A stretch of DNA of 42,699 nucleotides, taken from positions 1 through 42,699 of the forward strand of contig NZ_JAPDPE010000031.1 in assembly GCF_026283955.1 (NCBI RefSeq), given 5' to 3'. Under the pieces are notes generated by a model, which worked only from the letters and a program-made list of their open reading frames with translations, was not told where the DNA came from and did no database searches. Shown piece by piece: positions 7,520 through 15,650 of the stretch. The translations under genes and the position numbers were made by a program. This DNA comes from Dyella silvatica (GTDB taxonomy: Bacteria > Pseudomonadota > Gammaproteobacteria > Xanthomonadales > Rhodanobacteraceae). Positions within the stretch are counted from its first letter, which is position 1. Every line of letters begins with the position of its first letter.

Positions 7520-7957
7520 GTGAGATACCTGGATATTGCCGAGGTCGTACAGCGCGCCGACGTTCCGGCCTCGACCTTGCGTTTCTATGAGACGAAGGGC
7601 TTGATCGCTTCGGTTGGCCGGCACGGCCTGCGTCGCTTGTTCGACCCCAGTGTGCTCGAACGGCTGGCGCTGATCGCGCTGGGGCGCGCCGCCGGCTTTT
7701 CGCTGGATGAGGTCGCACACATGCTGGCGCCGGACGGAAAGCTGCGCATTGATCGGCAGATGCTGGTCAGCAAGGCCGATGAGCTGGACAAGACGATCCG
7801 CAAACTAAGCATCATGCGCGATGGGCTGCGGCATGCGGCGGTGTGTCCCGCACCCAGTCATATGGAGTGCCCGACGTTTCGTCGCATCCTGCAAGTCGCC
7901 GCGTCCGGAGCGATGGCTACGAGGGGCAAGCGAGCGCCGCAACCACCGGCACATTAG
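7520..7957 (+). CDS. MerR-family transcriptional regulator with a CX7C loop
   Basis: From the GTG at 7520 the product has 145 residues. The N-terminal winged helix-turn-helix is typical of MerR (LDIAEVVQRADVPASTLRFYE, then GLR, RRLF). A dimerisation helix follows (about 77-105), then a C-terminal loop with Cys109 and Cys117 in CX7C spacing, with a His and a Met between them and the second Cys followed by Pro. This spacing matches the copper-binding loop of CueR (Cys112/Cys120) and not the four-cysteine cluster of SoxR, although the nearby operator looks SoxR-like. An in-frame extension upstream to 7451 would overlap the operator and is unlikely to be translated. The signal could be a metal or thiol stress; this is inference. 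Confidence 0.87.
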   Translation: MRYLDIAEVVQRADVPASTLRFYETKGLIASVGRHGLRRLFDPSVLERLALIALGRAAGFSLDEVAHMLAPDGKLRIDRQMLVSKADELDKTIRKLSIMRDGLRHAAVCPAPSHMECPTFRRILQVAASGAMATRGKRAPQPPAH

Positions 7958-8063
7958 CTGCAGCCGTACTTCTGTATGTAGGCTAGATTCAGGCATGCAT
8001 CGGGTTGTGCGCGAGCCTTGGTAAGGTTTCATCTCATCGTCAACGGCAGCCAGGGGGTGTGCA

Positions 8064-8336
8064 TTGTTTTTTATGCTGTGGGTTGTCGTTGCCTGGGCGA
8101 CGCTGTTTATCTCCATGCCCAAATGGCTTTCTATCGTTCTTAACTGCGTTTTTATTGGCGCCGGATTGGTGTTGGTGATTTTTGGGTGGGCTGGAGTTAC
8201 CTGGAACAGCCACATGCAACCAGGGGCGACTGCGGCCAAGTGGGGGCTGGTTGCAGGGGTTTTGCTGCTGCTCTCTCGTGCCAAATATGTGATCTGGCTG
8301 GTCATGAAGATTTTTACTGCGACTCCGGAACCGTAA
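8064..8336 (+). CDS. Small hypothetical membrane protein
   Basis: A possible 90-residue protein with two to three hydrophobic segments (residues about 1-18, 22-46 and 58-84). The TTG at 8064 has a G-rich AGGGGG site 7 bases upstream; the alternative ATG at 8073 would be too far from it. I recognise no family. It stands alone between the MerR regulator gene and the convergent reductase gene. Coding is plausible from the hydrophobic periodicity, but the non-ATG start and short length keep confidence modest. Confidence 0.5.
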   Translation: MFFMLWVVVAWATLFISMPKWLSIVLNCVFIGAGLVLVIFGWAGVTWNSHMQPGATAAKWGLVAGVLLLLSRAKYVIWLVMKIFTATPEP

Positions 8337-8409
8337 TGTGAGGATGGTTGCCCTGCGATGCCGCCTGGTTTGAAACGGGCGGGGTGGAGGTCGTCACACC
8401 CCTTCTGTC

Positions 8410-9351
8410 TCAATAGCCGCGCTCGATATCGACGATGCCGCTGATGATCTCGCCACGCATGAGTGCGCGAATCTTTCGCACGATCTGCTGCACGCTTTCG
8501 TTGCGTAAGGTGTCGGCCGAACAATGCGGTGTGATGGCGATGCCTGGGTGGCTCCAGAACGGATGCTGGACTGGTAGCGGCTCTTGCTGAAAGACGTCGA
8601 GCGTTGCTGCGCTCAGCTGTCCATTCGCCAGGGCGTTCAATAAATCGTTTTCGACCAGGTGCGCGCCGCGTGCGACGTTGATCAGATAGGCGCCGGGGGC
8701 GAGCTTTGCAAAGGTATGCGCGTTGAGTATGCCATCGGTATCGGGCGTGCTCGGTAAAAGGTTTACCAGCACCTTTACCCCATGCAGAAAGGTGTCGAAC
8801 TGACTATCGCCGGCATAGCAGTCCACCCCGTCGATGTATTTGGGGCTACGACTGAAGCCACGTATGGGCATGCCGAAGCTAGCCAGCACCTTGGCCACGT
8901 GAGCGCCCAAGACACCCAGGCCCAGCACGCCAACCGTGAACGTGGCGCGCGGATGCGGTTCAAGCACATGCCATTGGTGTTCTGCCTGCAAGCGGGCGTA
9001 TTCATCGAAGCGGCGCATGTACCGCAGGACAGCATGGCTGACGTACTCGGCCATCTGCGCTGCCATGCCGGTGTCTTCGAGCCGTACCAGCAAGGCATGT
9101 TTCGGCAGGGTGCCTGGATGTTCGCGTTCGAGCCCGAGCATGGCATCGACGCCCGCGCCCAGGTTGAATACCGCACGCATATCGTCGCGGCCGAGAAAGA
9201 ACGCTTGCGGCGGACGCCAGGCCACGGCGAAATCCGCCGGCGCCGTGTCGCCGGGTTGCCAGTGGCGTACCTCTGCCTCGGGTAACGCCTGCGAGAAATC
9301 ATCCAGGCTGGCGGCGAAGCGCGGGTGTTGTGTGTATAGCAGGAGTTTCAT
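8410..9351 (-). CDS. ghrA: Glyoxylate/hydroxypyruvate reductase A-like 2-hydroxyacid dehydrogenase
   Basis: A 313-residue NAD(P)-dependent D-2-hydroxyacid dehydrogenase. The nucleotide-binding fold carries GVLGLGVLG, followed by an FSRSPK segment whose Arg/Ser favour NADPH over NADH. The catalytic Arg lies in NVARG, Glu in DVFQQEP and His in TPHCSA. The domain order and the short N-terminal catalytic part fit GhrA rather than SerA or LdhA. It would reduce glyoxylate and hydroxypyruvate in the cytoplasm. I place the start at the ATG at 9351; a GTG nine bases upstream is also possible. No clear ribosome site distinguishes them. Single-gene unit. Confidence 0.85.
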   Translation of the reverse strand: MKLLLYTQHPRFAASLDDFSQALPEAEVRHWQPGDTAPADFAVAWRPPQAFFLGRDDMRAVFNLGAGVDAMLGLEREHPGTLPKHALLVRLEDTGMAAQMAEYVSHAVLRYMRRFDEYARLQAEHQWHVLEPHPRATFTVGVLGLGVLGAHVAKVLASFGMPIRGFSRSPKYIDGVDCYAGDSQFDTFLHGVKVLVNLLPSTPDTDGILNAHTFAKLAPGAYLINVARGAHLVENDLLNALANGQLSAATLDVFQQEPLPVQHPFWSHPGIAITPHCSADTLRNESVQQIVRKIRALMRGEIISGIVDIERGY

Positions 9352-9666
9352 GCGCGACACGCATCGCGATGGGGCCTGCCATGGTTTGGATCAACGCTGA
9401 CCGAATCGGGTTTGACTCGCGGGCGAGCCAGGCCGCTTTGCACAGATATCAACACGCACATCCTTGGGGGAAAACTTCGCAATATTATGATCAGAGATGA
9501 CATTGCCGTGGCGATGACTAGACCGCGCGGCTGGCACGGGCCTAGCGGGTGATCTTTCTTATGCCCGGTCATCAAGGCGTGACGCTAAAAGCGCGCTATG
9601 CGGGCCCGCTGTGATTTTTTTCGCCGGGCAGCGAATCATGGGGTAATAGCGGGGATGCGAGCCACC
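9352..9666. other. Intergenic region upstream of an ECF sigma gene
   Basis: About 315 bases between divergent genes. A locally AT-richer patch at 9460-9495 contains a possible promoter on the plus strand (TTGGGG at 9464-9469 and TATGAT at 9486-9491, 16-base spacer). No gene or strong inverted repeat is seen. Confidence 0.35.
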
Positions 9667-10197
9667 ATGGCGATGACTGAGTTACAGCGAGGCTTTGAAG
9701 TGCTGCTGCGTGAGCACCAGAAGATCGTGTTCAAGGTGGCCGCTATCTATGCGCGTCAGGCGGAAGACCGGCATGACCTGGCGCAAGAGATCTGCGCCCA
9801 GTTATGGCGCTCGTTCAGCAGCTACGACGAGCGGCGGGGCCGCTTTTCCACCTGGATGTATCGCATTGCGCTTAATGTGGGCATTTCGCATGCACGGCGT
9901 GAGCGTGGGCAGGGCGAGCGGTTTGAGCCTTTGGACGAATATCTGCTCGATACCTTGGGCGGCGGCACGCCGATAGCCGAAGCGGACGAGCGGTTGCCGC
10001 AGCTGCATGCTTTTATTGCGCAGCTCGACGCGCTGCATCGCGCCTTGATCCTGCTTTATCTTGAAGACCGCAGTTACGCCGAGATCGCCGAAATCCTCGG
10101 TATCAGCGAAACCAATGTGGCCACCAAGATCAATCGCATCAAGCAACGCCTGCGCGTTCAGATGCGCGCGGACGAAACGTTTACGACGGGAGCATGA
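9667..10197 (+). CDS. ECF-type RNA polymerase sigma factor
   Basis: From the ATG at 9667 the product has 176 residues. Region 2 is clear (the HDLAQEICAQLWRSFSSYD core, then FSTWMYRIALNVGISHARR), and region 4 ends the protein with a helix-turn-helix (RSYAEIAEILGISETNVATKI). The spacing between the two is that of extracytoplasmic-function sigma factors. Three in-frame ATGs (9655, 9667, 9673) are close together; GGGG at about 9652 favours one of the later two. Three bases after the stop comes a gene for a four-helix membrane protein that probably controls it. The target promoters are not evident in this window. Confidence 0.88.
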   Translation: MAMTELQRGFEVLLREHQKIVFKVAAIYARQAEDRHDLAQEICAQLWRSFSSYDERRGRFSTWMYRIALNVGISHARRERGQGERFEPLDEYLLDTLGGGTPIAEADERLPQLHAFIAQLDALHRALILLYLEDRSYAEIAEILGISETNVATKINRIKQRLRVQMRADETFTTGA

Positions 10198-10200
10198 GCC

Positions 10201-10860
10201 ATGGAACTCGATGACTTTAAACAAGCCTGGCAAGCGCTGGATCGCCGGCTTGAGCAGCAGCATACGTTGAACGCTTTGCTGTATCGGGAAACGCGATTAG
10301 ACAAGGCGCGTCGTAGTTTGCGGCCGCTGGTCTGGGGGCAGCGCCTGCAAATCGTCGCCGGTGTTTGTGTGATGTTGTTATTCGCGCCGTTCTGGCTGGC
10401 GCATCTGGATAAGCTGCATCTGATGTTGTCGGGGCTGGCGCTGCATGTGTATGGGCTGATGTTTGTGTTGTCTGCGGCGCGCAATCTGTACCTGGTCACG
10501 CGCATTGATTACGCAGAGCAGGTGCTGGATATCCAGCGGCAATTGAGCACCTTGCAGGCATGGCGGGAGCGGGTCGAGTGGCCGGTGTTTGCGATCATCG
10601 GCTGCTTTATCTGGGTGCCGCTGATACTGGTGATATTTGCCTGGATGGGGGCCGATGTATGGGCCAACGCGCCGATCGTGGTGTGGAGCTGGATCGCTAG
10701 CGCCTTTGGCTGTTTGCTGATGCTCTGGGGCATCGTGCATTGGATGCGCCGCAGCGGGCGTGAGCGTGCACTTCAGCGCAGCAAATCGGGCAAGTCGGTT
10801 TATCGCGCGGAAAGTGAGCTTGACGAGTTGGCGCGCTTCGAGCGTGAGGGGCTGGCTTAG
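10201..10860 (+). CDS. Four-helix membrane protein, probable ECF regulator
   Basis: A 219-residue protein with a cytoplasmic N-terminus of about 45 residues (DDFKQAWQALDRRL, a helical amphipathic stretch), four membrane helices (about 47-66, 72-93, 125-148, 156-180) and a basic/acidic C-terminal tail. It follows the sigma gene by 3 bases, so the two are coupled. It lacks the HX3CX2C zinc motif of the ZAS anti-sigma group and does not resemble NrsF/DUF1109. Position suggests an anti-sigma factor, with the N-terminal helix a candidate sigma-binding element; this is inference. I do not recognise a named family. Confidence 0.75.
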   Translation: MELDDFKQAWQALDRRLEQQHTLNALLYRETRLDKARRSLRPLVWGQRLQIVAGVCVMLLFAPFWLAHLDKLHLMLSGLALHVYGLMFVLSAARNLYLVTRIDYAEQVLDIQRQLSTLQAWRERVEWPVFAIIGCFIWVPLILVIFAWMGADVWANAPIVVWSWIASAFGCLLMLWGIVHWMRRSGRERALQRSKSGKSVYRAESELDELARFEREGLA

Positions 10861-10955
10861 GGCGAATGGGTTGGCTGGACCAGGCTTATCGGTTTACATA
10901 CGCATGCGTACGGTGCTGTTAGACTACGCGCTCGCCCGTAACCGATGTTGTGCCG

Positions 10956-11417
10956 ATGAGTCCTACTTTATTTCGCCGGTTGATGAACCTGTGGCCGCCT
11001 TTTTTCTTCAACAGCATCAAGATCACCCACATCTCCGATGATTGGAGTGCGGTCACGGTACGGCTGAAGTTACGGCCATGGAACCGCAATTACGTCAAGA
11101 CGCAGTTCGGCGGAAATATGTTCGCCATGACCGACCCATTCTGGATGCTGTTGGTGATGCATCAGCTCGGTCGCGATTACTACGTGTGGGACAAGGCCGG
11201 GGCGATCGAATTCGTGGCGCCGGGGCGTGAGGATGTCTACGCCCATTTCGTGCTCGATGAAGCGACCGTTGCAAGCCTACGCCAGCAAGCTGCCTCGGGC
11301 GAAAAGGTGCTGCGCTGGTTCGATGTGGATGTGACGACGGCGCAAGGCGAGGTGGTGGCCAAAGTGCGCAAGCAGGTTTACATCCGTTTGAAAAACAACC
11401 TGCGCGAAGGCAAATAG
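10956..11417 (+). CDS. DUF4442 domain protein (hotdog-fold thioesterase-like)
   Basis: A 153-residue protein with the DUF4442 pattern: an N-terminal PPFFF stretch, a central WNRNYVKTQFGGNMFAM segment (equivalent to the hotdog central helix) and the paired strands AIEFVAPGREDVYAHF. The family has the hotdog fold of acyl-CoA thioesterases, but the substrate is unknown. The start may be the ATG at 10956 or a GTG six bases earlier. Cytoplasmic, no signal peptide. Lies about 95 bases after the ECF partner gene; operon membership is possible but not shown. Confidence 0.82.
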   Translation: MSPTLFRRLMNLWPPFFFNSIKITHISDDWSAVTVRLKLRPWNRNYVKTQFGGNMFAMTDPFWMLLVMHQLGRDYYVWDKAGAIEFVAPGREDVYAHFVLDEATVASLRQQAASGEKVLRWFDVDVTTAQGEVVAKVRKQVYIRLKNNLREGK

Positions 11418-11586
11418 TTTCGCTTCTTGCTGGATGACAAGGCGGTGGAGTCGGCGGTGCCCCACTGGCCTGCCGAGCACCTGTCTATTCTTGTACGGAA
11501 GCTGGTTCTGGTTCGCGGCGAAGACATGCTGCTCGAAACCGCGCTATGCCTGGGTAAGTGTCAGTTACGACGAGTGCAGCCAATGA

Positions 11587-11617
11587 CCATCCCGCGCGGG
11601 TCGCCGCCGCGGGATGG
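11587..11617. terminator. Hairpin between convergent DUF4442 and thioredoxin-like genes
   Basis: A perfect 10-bp inverted repeat (CCATCCCGCG at 11587-11596, CGCGGGATGG at 11608-11617) with an 11-base loop. TTT follows on the plus strand. It is 38 bases past the thioredoxin-like gene's stop on the minus strand and 169 bases past the DUF4442 stop. Probably serves one or both genes. The remaining intergenic bases 11418-11586 hold no gene I can support. Confidence 0.6.
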
Positions 11618-11655
11618 TTTACCTTGCGTTGGCGCTGTTGCCGGCAAGAGGGCGA

Positions 11656-12522
11656 TCAGAACAGTAGCGAAGCCATGCGGCGGCGGTAGCGTCCCACCAG
11701 CTCAGCATCGTCAAGTGTGCTGAAGGCCGCCAGCAGGCGTTTTTTGCCTTGGCCGTCATTCCAGTCGCGAGCGTGCTGGAGAATCGCCAGGAATTGATCC
11801 AGTCCGGCGGCGGCATCGTCTTCCAGCAGCAGGCGCACGCCGAGCAGGTCGCGGGCCTGCCAGTCGTTGCCATCGGTTTGTACCCGCTGATGCAATTCGC
11901 TTAACGAAGGGGCTCCGTGCACTGCGCGGGCGAGCTCGAGCTGGTTGCGCAGGCGCACGGCGCGGGCATCGGTGGCCAGGTTGACAGGCAACGCGGCCAG
12001 CCCGGCCTCGGCTGTATCGACGTGCCCGGCGCGCATCTGCGCCAGGGCCAGGTCGAGTTTCAATTCATGGCGCTCTGGCTCGGCGGCGATGGCTTGTTGC
12101 AGACGTTCGACGGCTTGCTCAGGGCTTTCGGGCGCCTCTTCGATCACTTCGTCGACCGGCGCGCCTTCAAGCGGTTGCAGGTGGCGCGACAAAAATTCGC
12201 GCAGCTTGCCTTCGGGCAGCGCCCCGGCAAAGCCATCGAGCACCTGGCCGTCTTTCACCAGCATCACGGTGGGAATACTGCGGATGCCGAACATGCCGGC
12301 CAGCTGCTGGTGCTGGTCGACATCGACCTTGCCCAGGCGAAAGGCGCCGTTGTACTCGGCGGTAAGCTTTTCCAGCATCGGGCCCAGGGTTTTGCATGGC
12401 TCGCACCAGCTGGCCCAGAAATCGATCAGTACCGGCGTATTCAGTGAGGCTTGCAGTACCTCGGTTTCGAAGTTGTCCTCAGCCACGTCGAATACATGGG
12501 GATTGGCAATCGTGGCACTCAC
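11656..12522 (-). CDS. Thioredoxin-TPR co-chaperone, CnoX/YbbN-like
   Basis: A 288-residue cytoplasmic protein: an N-terminal thioredoxin domain (residues about 8-110) and a C-terminal tetratricopeptide-like helical region (about 125-285). The active site reads FWASWCEPCK with Cys40 and Cys43, so it is redox-competent, unlike E. coli CnoX, where the first Cys is missing. The cis-proline lies in IRSIPTVML. CnoX proteins hold unfolded proteins under oxidative stress and pass them to GroEL or DnaK; that role is known for the family and inferred here. The Glu in the WCEPC motif, instead of the usual Gly, is a point to note. Single-gene unit. Confidence 0.9.
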   Translation of the reverse strand: MSATIANPHVFDVAEDNFETEVLQASLNTPVLIDFWASWCEPCKTLGPMLEKLTAEYNGAFRLGKVDVDQHQQLAGMFGIRSIPTVMLVKDGQVLDGFAGALPEGKLREFLSRHLQPLEGAPVDEVIEEAPESPEQAVERLQQAIAAEPERHELKLDLALAQMRAGHVDTAEAGLAALPVNLATDARAVRLRNQLELARAVHGAPSLSELHQRVQTDGNDWQARDLLGVRLLLEDDAAAGLDQFLAILQHARDWNDGQGKKRLLAAFSTLDDAELVGRYRRRMASLLF

Positions 12523-12752
12523 GGCAAAACTCCTGAATTAGCGGGTCGCCCAAGAATCAGGGCACTGCGCAGCATATCAAGGGTGGCCGCGGCGGCGGGA
12601 GCGCATGGCGGCAGGCGGGCGTTGAGCAGGTTCGCCGGTTGCCGCGATAACGGTGGTGGGCTGGCGTTTCGCCGGCTCTAAGCCGTCAGTCATACGCTGA
12701 AGCGCAGTCTCGCATTCACCGTTTGTCGCCGGGATTTGCGAGAATCGCCGTC

Positions 12753-13358
12753 ATGACCGCTCCGCTGATGATCTGCGAACACTGCGACACCGTTTATCAA
12801 CGGCGCGAGCTGGTGTGCGGCGAAGTGGCGCGCTGTGTCCGTTGCGATGCGGTGTTGGAGCGATATCACCGTTTTAGCGTCAGCAGCATGCTGGCGTTGG
12901 TGCTGACGGCGCTGGTGGTGTTCGTGCAAGCCAATGTCTGGCCGATCGTGACGCTGGGCTTGAACGGGCAACTGGTCAGCACCCGGCTGTGGGGCACCAT
13001 TGTGATGATGTGGAACGACCATTCGCAGGTCGTGGCGGTACTGGCGGCGGCGACGCTGTTTTTCTTTCCGCTGGGCAAAATGCTGTTGCTGGGCTGGGTG
13101 TTGTGGTTTGCGCGCAAGGGTCAACGGGCGCCGGGTTTTCGCTGGGCGATGCTGGCCTTGCATCACATCAAGCCATGGACGATGAGTGAGGTGTTCGTGC
13201 TCGGTGCGCTGGTCGCCATCGTCAAGGCGCATGTGTATTTCGATGTGATTCCCAATGCCGGCATCTTTGCCTATGCGGTGATGATGTTGCTGATTACCGT
13301 GTTTGCCGGCATCGACCTGCGCAAGCTGTGGGATATGACGGCGGAGCGTGCCGCGTGA
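12753..13358 (+). CDS. PqiA-like membrane protein, first half
   Basis: A 201-residue protein from the ATG at 12753 (an upstream ATG gives a non-conserved extension). It begins with a rubredoxin-like zinc ribbon (CEHC about residue 9, CVRC about 29) and continues with four membrane helices. This is one half of the duplicated PqiA/LetA fold; in E. coli PqiA both halves are fused in a protein of about 417 residues. The gene overlaps the second half by four bases (GTGA), and the MCE protein and lipoprotein follow. The system is expected to move lipids between the inner and outer membranes. Confidence 0.87.
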   Translation: MTAPLMICEHCDTVYQRRELVCGEVARCVRCDAVLERYHRFSVSSMLALVLTALVVFVQANVWPIVTLGLNGQLVSTRLWGTIVMMWNDHSQVVAVLAAATLFFFPLGKMLLLGWVLWFARKGQRAPGFRWAMLALHHIKPWTMSEVFVLGALVAIVKAHVYFDVIPNAGIFAYAVMMLLITVFAGIDLRKLWDMTAERAA

Positions 13359-13981
13359 GCAGCCGCTTGCCCCGTGCCAGCGAATTGGGCCTGATCGGTT
13401 GTCATGTGTGCGGCCTGGTTTGCCGCGATAACGATCTGGACGAGGCCGCCTGCCCGCGTTGCGGCTCGCCCCTGCATCGGCGCAAGCACGCCAGCTACAT
13501 ACGGACCTGGGCACTGCTGATCGCGGCCTTTCTTTTATACATTCCTGCCAATCTGCTGCCGATCATGCGTACGGTGAGCGTCGGCGACGTGGATGACAAC
13601 ACCATCCTCAGCGGCGTGATCGAGCTATGGGTAAAGGGCTCGCCGGATCTTGCGGTAATCGTCTTCACCGCCAGCATCGTGGTGCCGATGTTGAAGTTTT
13701 TTGCCATGACGACGCTGCTGGTGAGCGCCCATCGCCGTTCAGGTTGGGCGCAACGCCAGCGTGCCAAGCTGTATCGGTTGGTGGAGCTGATTGGCTATTG
13801 GTCCATGCTCGATGTGTTTGTGGTGGCCTTGCTCACGGCACTGGTGCAATTTGGTTTGCTGAGCCTGGTCGAGCCGTTGCCCGGCGTGGTTTTTTTTGGC
13901 CTCACGGTGGTGCTCACCATGCTGGCTTCGATGAGTTTTGACCCGCGATTGATTTGGGATAGTAGGGATACCCATGACTGA
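13355..13981 (+). CDS. PqiA-like membrane protein, second half
   Basis: A 208-residue protein starting at a GTG whose last two bases overlap the previous gene's stop (GTGA). It repeats the architecture of its neighbour: zinc ribbon cysteines (CHVC near residue 17, CPRC near 34), then four membrane helices, the first with a conserved YIPANLLPIM. Separate genes for the two PqiA halves imply that they assemble as a heterodimer in the inner membrane. The 3' end overlaps the MCE gene by 8 bases, so translation of the operon is tightly coupled. Confidence 0.87.
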   Translation: MSSRLPRASELGLIGCHVCGLVCRDNDLDEAACPRCGSPLHRRKHASYIRTWALLIAAFLLYIPANLLPIMRTVSVGDVDDNTILSGVIELWVKGSPDLAVIVFTASIVVPMLKFFAMTTLLVSAHRRSGWAQRQRAKLYRLVELIGYWSMLDVFVVALLTALVQFGLLSLVEPLPGVVFFGLTVVLTMLASMSFDPRLIWDSRDTHD

Positions 13982-15650
13982 CGAACACAAGCCCCAAGCC
14001 GGTGACGACCTGCCGCAGCCGGTCATCCGCCATCGCCGGGTCAGTGTGTCGCTGATCTGGCTGGTGCCGATCCTGGCGGCCATCGTGGGCTTGTCGCTGG
14101 TCATTCACTCGTGGCGGCAGGCGGGGCCGGTCATCACCATCAGTTTTCAGAGCGCCGAGGGCCTGGACGCCGGCAAGACGGTGGTGAAGTTCAAGAACGT
14201 GGTCATCGGCCGGGTTACTTCGATCCGCCTGAGCAGAGACCGTGGCCATGTCGAGGCCAAGGTCGACCTGGACAATAGCGCCGAGGGCTTTGCCACCGCC
14301 GATACGCGGTTCTGGGTGGTGCGCCCGCGCATTGGCCTGGGCGGCGTGTCGGGTGTGGATACCTTGTTCTCGGGGGCCTTTATCGGTGCCGACGTGGGCG
14401 AATCGAAAGAGCCCAAGACCGAATTCACCGGGCTGGAATCGCCCCCGGCGATCACCCATGGCGCGCCCGGCAAGCGCTTTACCTTGCATGCCGATGACCT
14501 CGGTTCGTTGGATATCGGCTCGCCGGTGTATTACCGGCGCATCCAGGTCGGCCGGGTGGTGGCTTATCAGCTGGATAAAGACGGCAAGGGCGTATCGCTG
14601 CAAATCTTTGTCGACGGGCCGAACGATCAGTTTGTTACCGAATCCACCCGTTTCTGGAATTCCAGCGGCGTCGATGTGTCGCTGGGCGCTGACGGGCTGA
14701 AGTTCAATATGCAGTCGCTGGCCACCGTGCTGGCCGGCGGCGTGGCCTTCCAGGAGCCGCTGGGGCCGCATGAAACCACCCCCGCGGTGGCCGATGCGGA
14801 ATACCGCTTGTTTAGCGAGCAGGTCAGCGCGATGGCGCCGCCGGATGGCGAGCCGCGCTATATCCGTATGCGTTTCGATCATTCGCTGCGCGGTCTTGCC
14901 GTGGGTGCGCCGGTGGAGTTCCAGGGCATCAACTTTGGCCGCGTGGTGTCGATCAATCTCGATTATGACGAGAAGGCGCAGCGCTTCCCGTTGATTGTCG
15001 GTGCGGTGATTTATCCGCAGCGCCTTGGCCGCGCCTTCCAGAAACTCAGCGCCCTGGCCTTGGCCAAGGGTGACGACGCGCAGCTGTCGCAGATGATGGG
15101 GACGTTGATCCAGCATGGTCTGCGTGCGCAGGCGCGTACCGGCAACCTGCTGACCGGGCAGCTGTATATCGCGCTGGATTTCATACCGAACGCGCCCAAG
15201 GTCAATTACGACCCGACCGTGCGGCCGTTTGAAATGCCGACGGCGCCGGGCAGCTTCGACAAGCTGCAAGAACAGATGGCGCAAATCGTCGACAAGATCC
15301 AGAAGATTCCCTTCGACAGTATCGGCAAGCATCTCGACGAGACGCTGGGTGAGCTGGGCGGCACGCTCAAGCAGGTCAACAGCCAAGTGCTGCCCGAGTT
15401 CAAGAACACCTTGCAGGGGGCGCAGCAGACCATGGGCAATGCGAACAATGCGCTGTCGGCAGACTCGCCCTTGCAGCAGAATCTCGGCAGCACCTTGCAA
15501 GAGCTGCAACGCACGGCGCGCTCCTTGCGGGTACTGACCGATTACCTGGGCGGACAGCCCGATGCGCTGATTCGCGGCAGACAAACCGACCCCGCGCCGG
15601 CCAAGTTCGCGGCACCAGCCAAGTCACCGCAGCAAGAGAGCAAGCCATGA
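13974..15650 (+). CDS. PqiB-like protein with three MCE domains
   Basis: A 558-residue protein with one N-terminal membrane helix (residues about 24-46) and three MCE domains: residues about 52-140 (GKTVVKFKNVVIGRV), 165-240 (GSPVYYRRIQVGRV) and 295-390 (GAPVEFQGINFGRV). Each has the G-x-x-V-x-Y/F-x-G-x-x-x-G-x-V hallmark. The C-terminal third is predicted to be helical (Gln/Leu-rich, coiled-coil-like), as in PqiB, whose hexamer forms a needle spanning the periplasm. Lipid transport across the periplasm is the family's role. It overlaps both neighbours (8 and 4 bases), forming an operon with the PqiA-like pair and the lipoprotein gene. Confidence 0.9.
   Translation: MTDEHKPQAGDDLPQPVIRHRRVSVSLIWLVPILAAIVGLSLVIHSWRQAGPVITISFQSAEGLDAGKTVVKFKNVVIGRVTSIRLSRDRGHVEAKVDLDNSAEGFATADTRFWVVRPRIGLGGVSGVDTLFSGAFIGADVGESKEPKTEFTGLESPPAITHGAPGKRFTLHADDLGSLDIGSPVYYRRIQVGRVVAYQLDKDGKGVSLQIFVDGPNDQFVTESTRFWNSSGVDVSLGADGLKFNMQSLATVLAGGVAFQEPLGPHETTPAVADAEYRLFSEQVSAMAPPDGEPRYIRMRFDHSLRGLAVGAPVEFQGINFGRVVSINLDYDEKAQRFPLIVGAVIYPQRLGRAFQKLSALALAKGDDAQLSQMMGTLIQHGLRAQARTGNLLTGQLYIALDFIPNAPKVNYDPTVRPFEMPTAPGSFDKLQEQMAQIVDKIQKIPFDSIGKHLDETLGELGGTLKQVNSQVLPEFKNTLQGAQQTMGNANNALSADSPLQQNLGSTLQELQRTARSLRVLTDYLGGQPDALIRGRQTDPAPAKFAAPAKSPQQESKP

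Noticed and set aside
7805-8524. A 239-codon minus-strand frame across the small membrane protein gene
   Set aside because: No domain or ribosome site; it runs into the end of the reductase gene and overlaps the 3' end of the MerR regulator gene.
13914-15584. A 556-codon minus-strand frame opposite the PqiB-like gene
   Set aside because: Antisense shadow: its composition (His, Gln, Arg-rich) is that expected from the reverse frame of a GC-rich gene.
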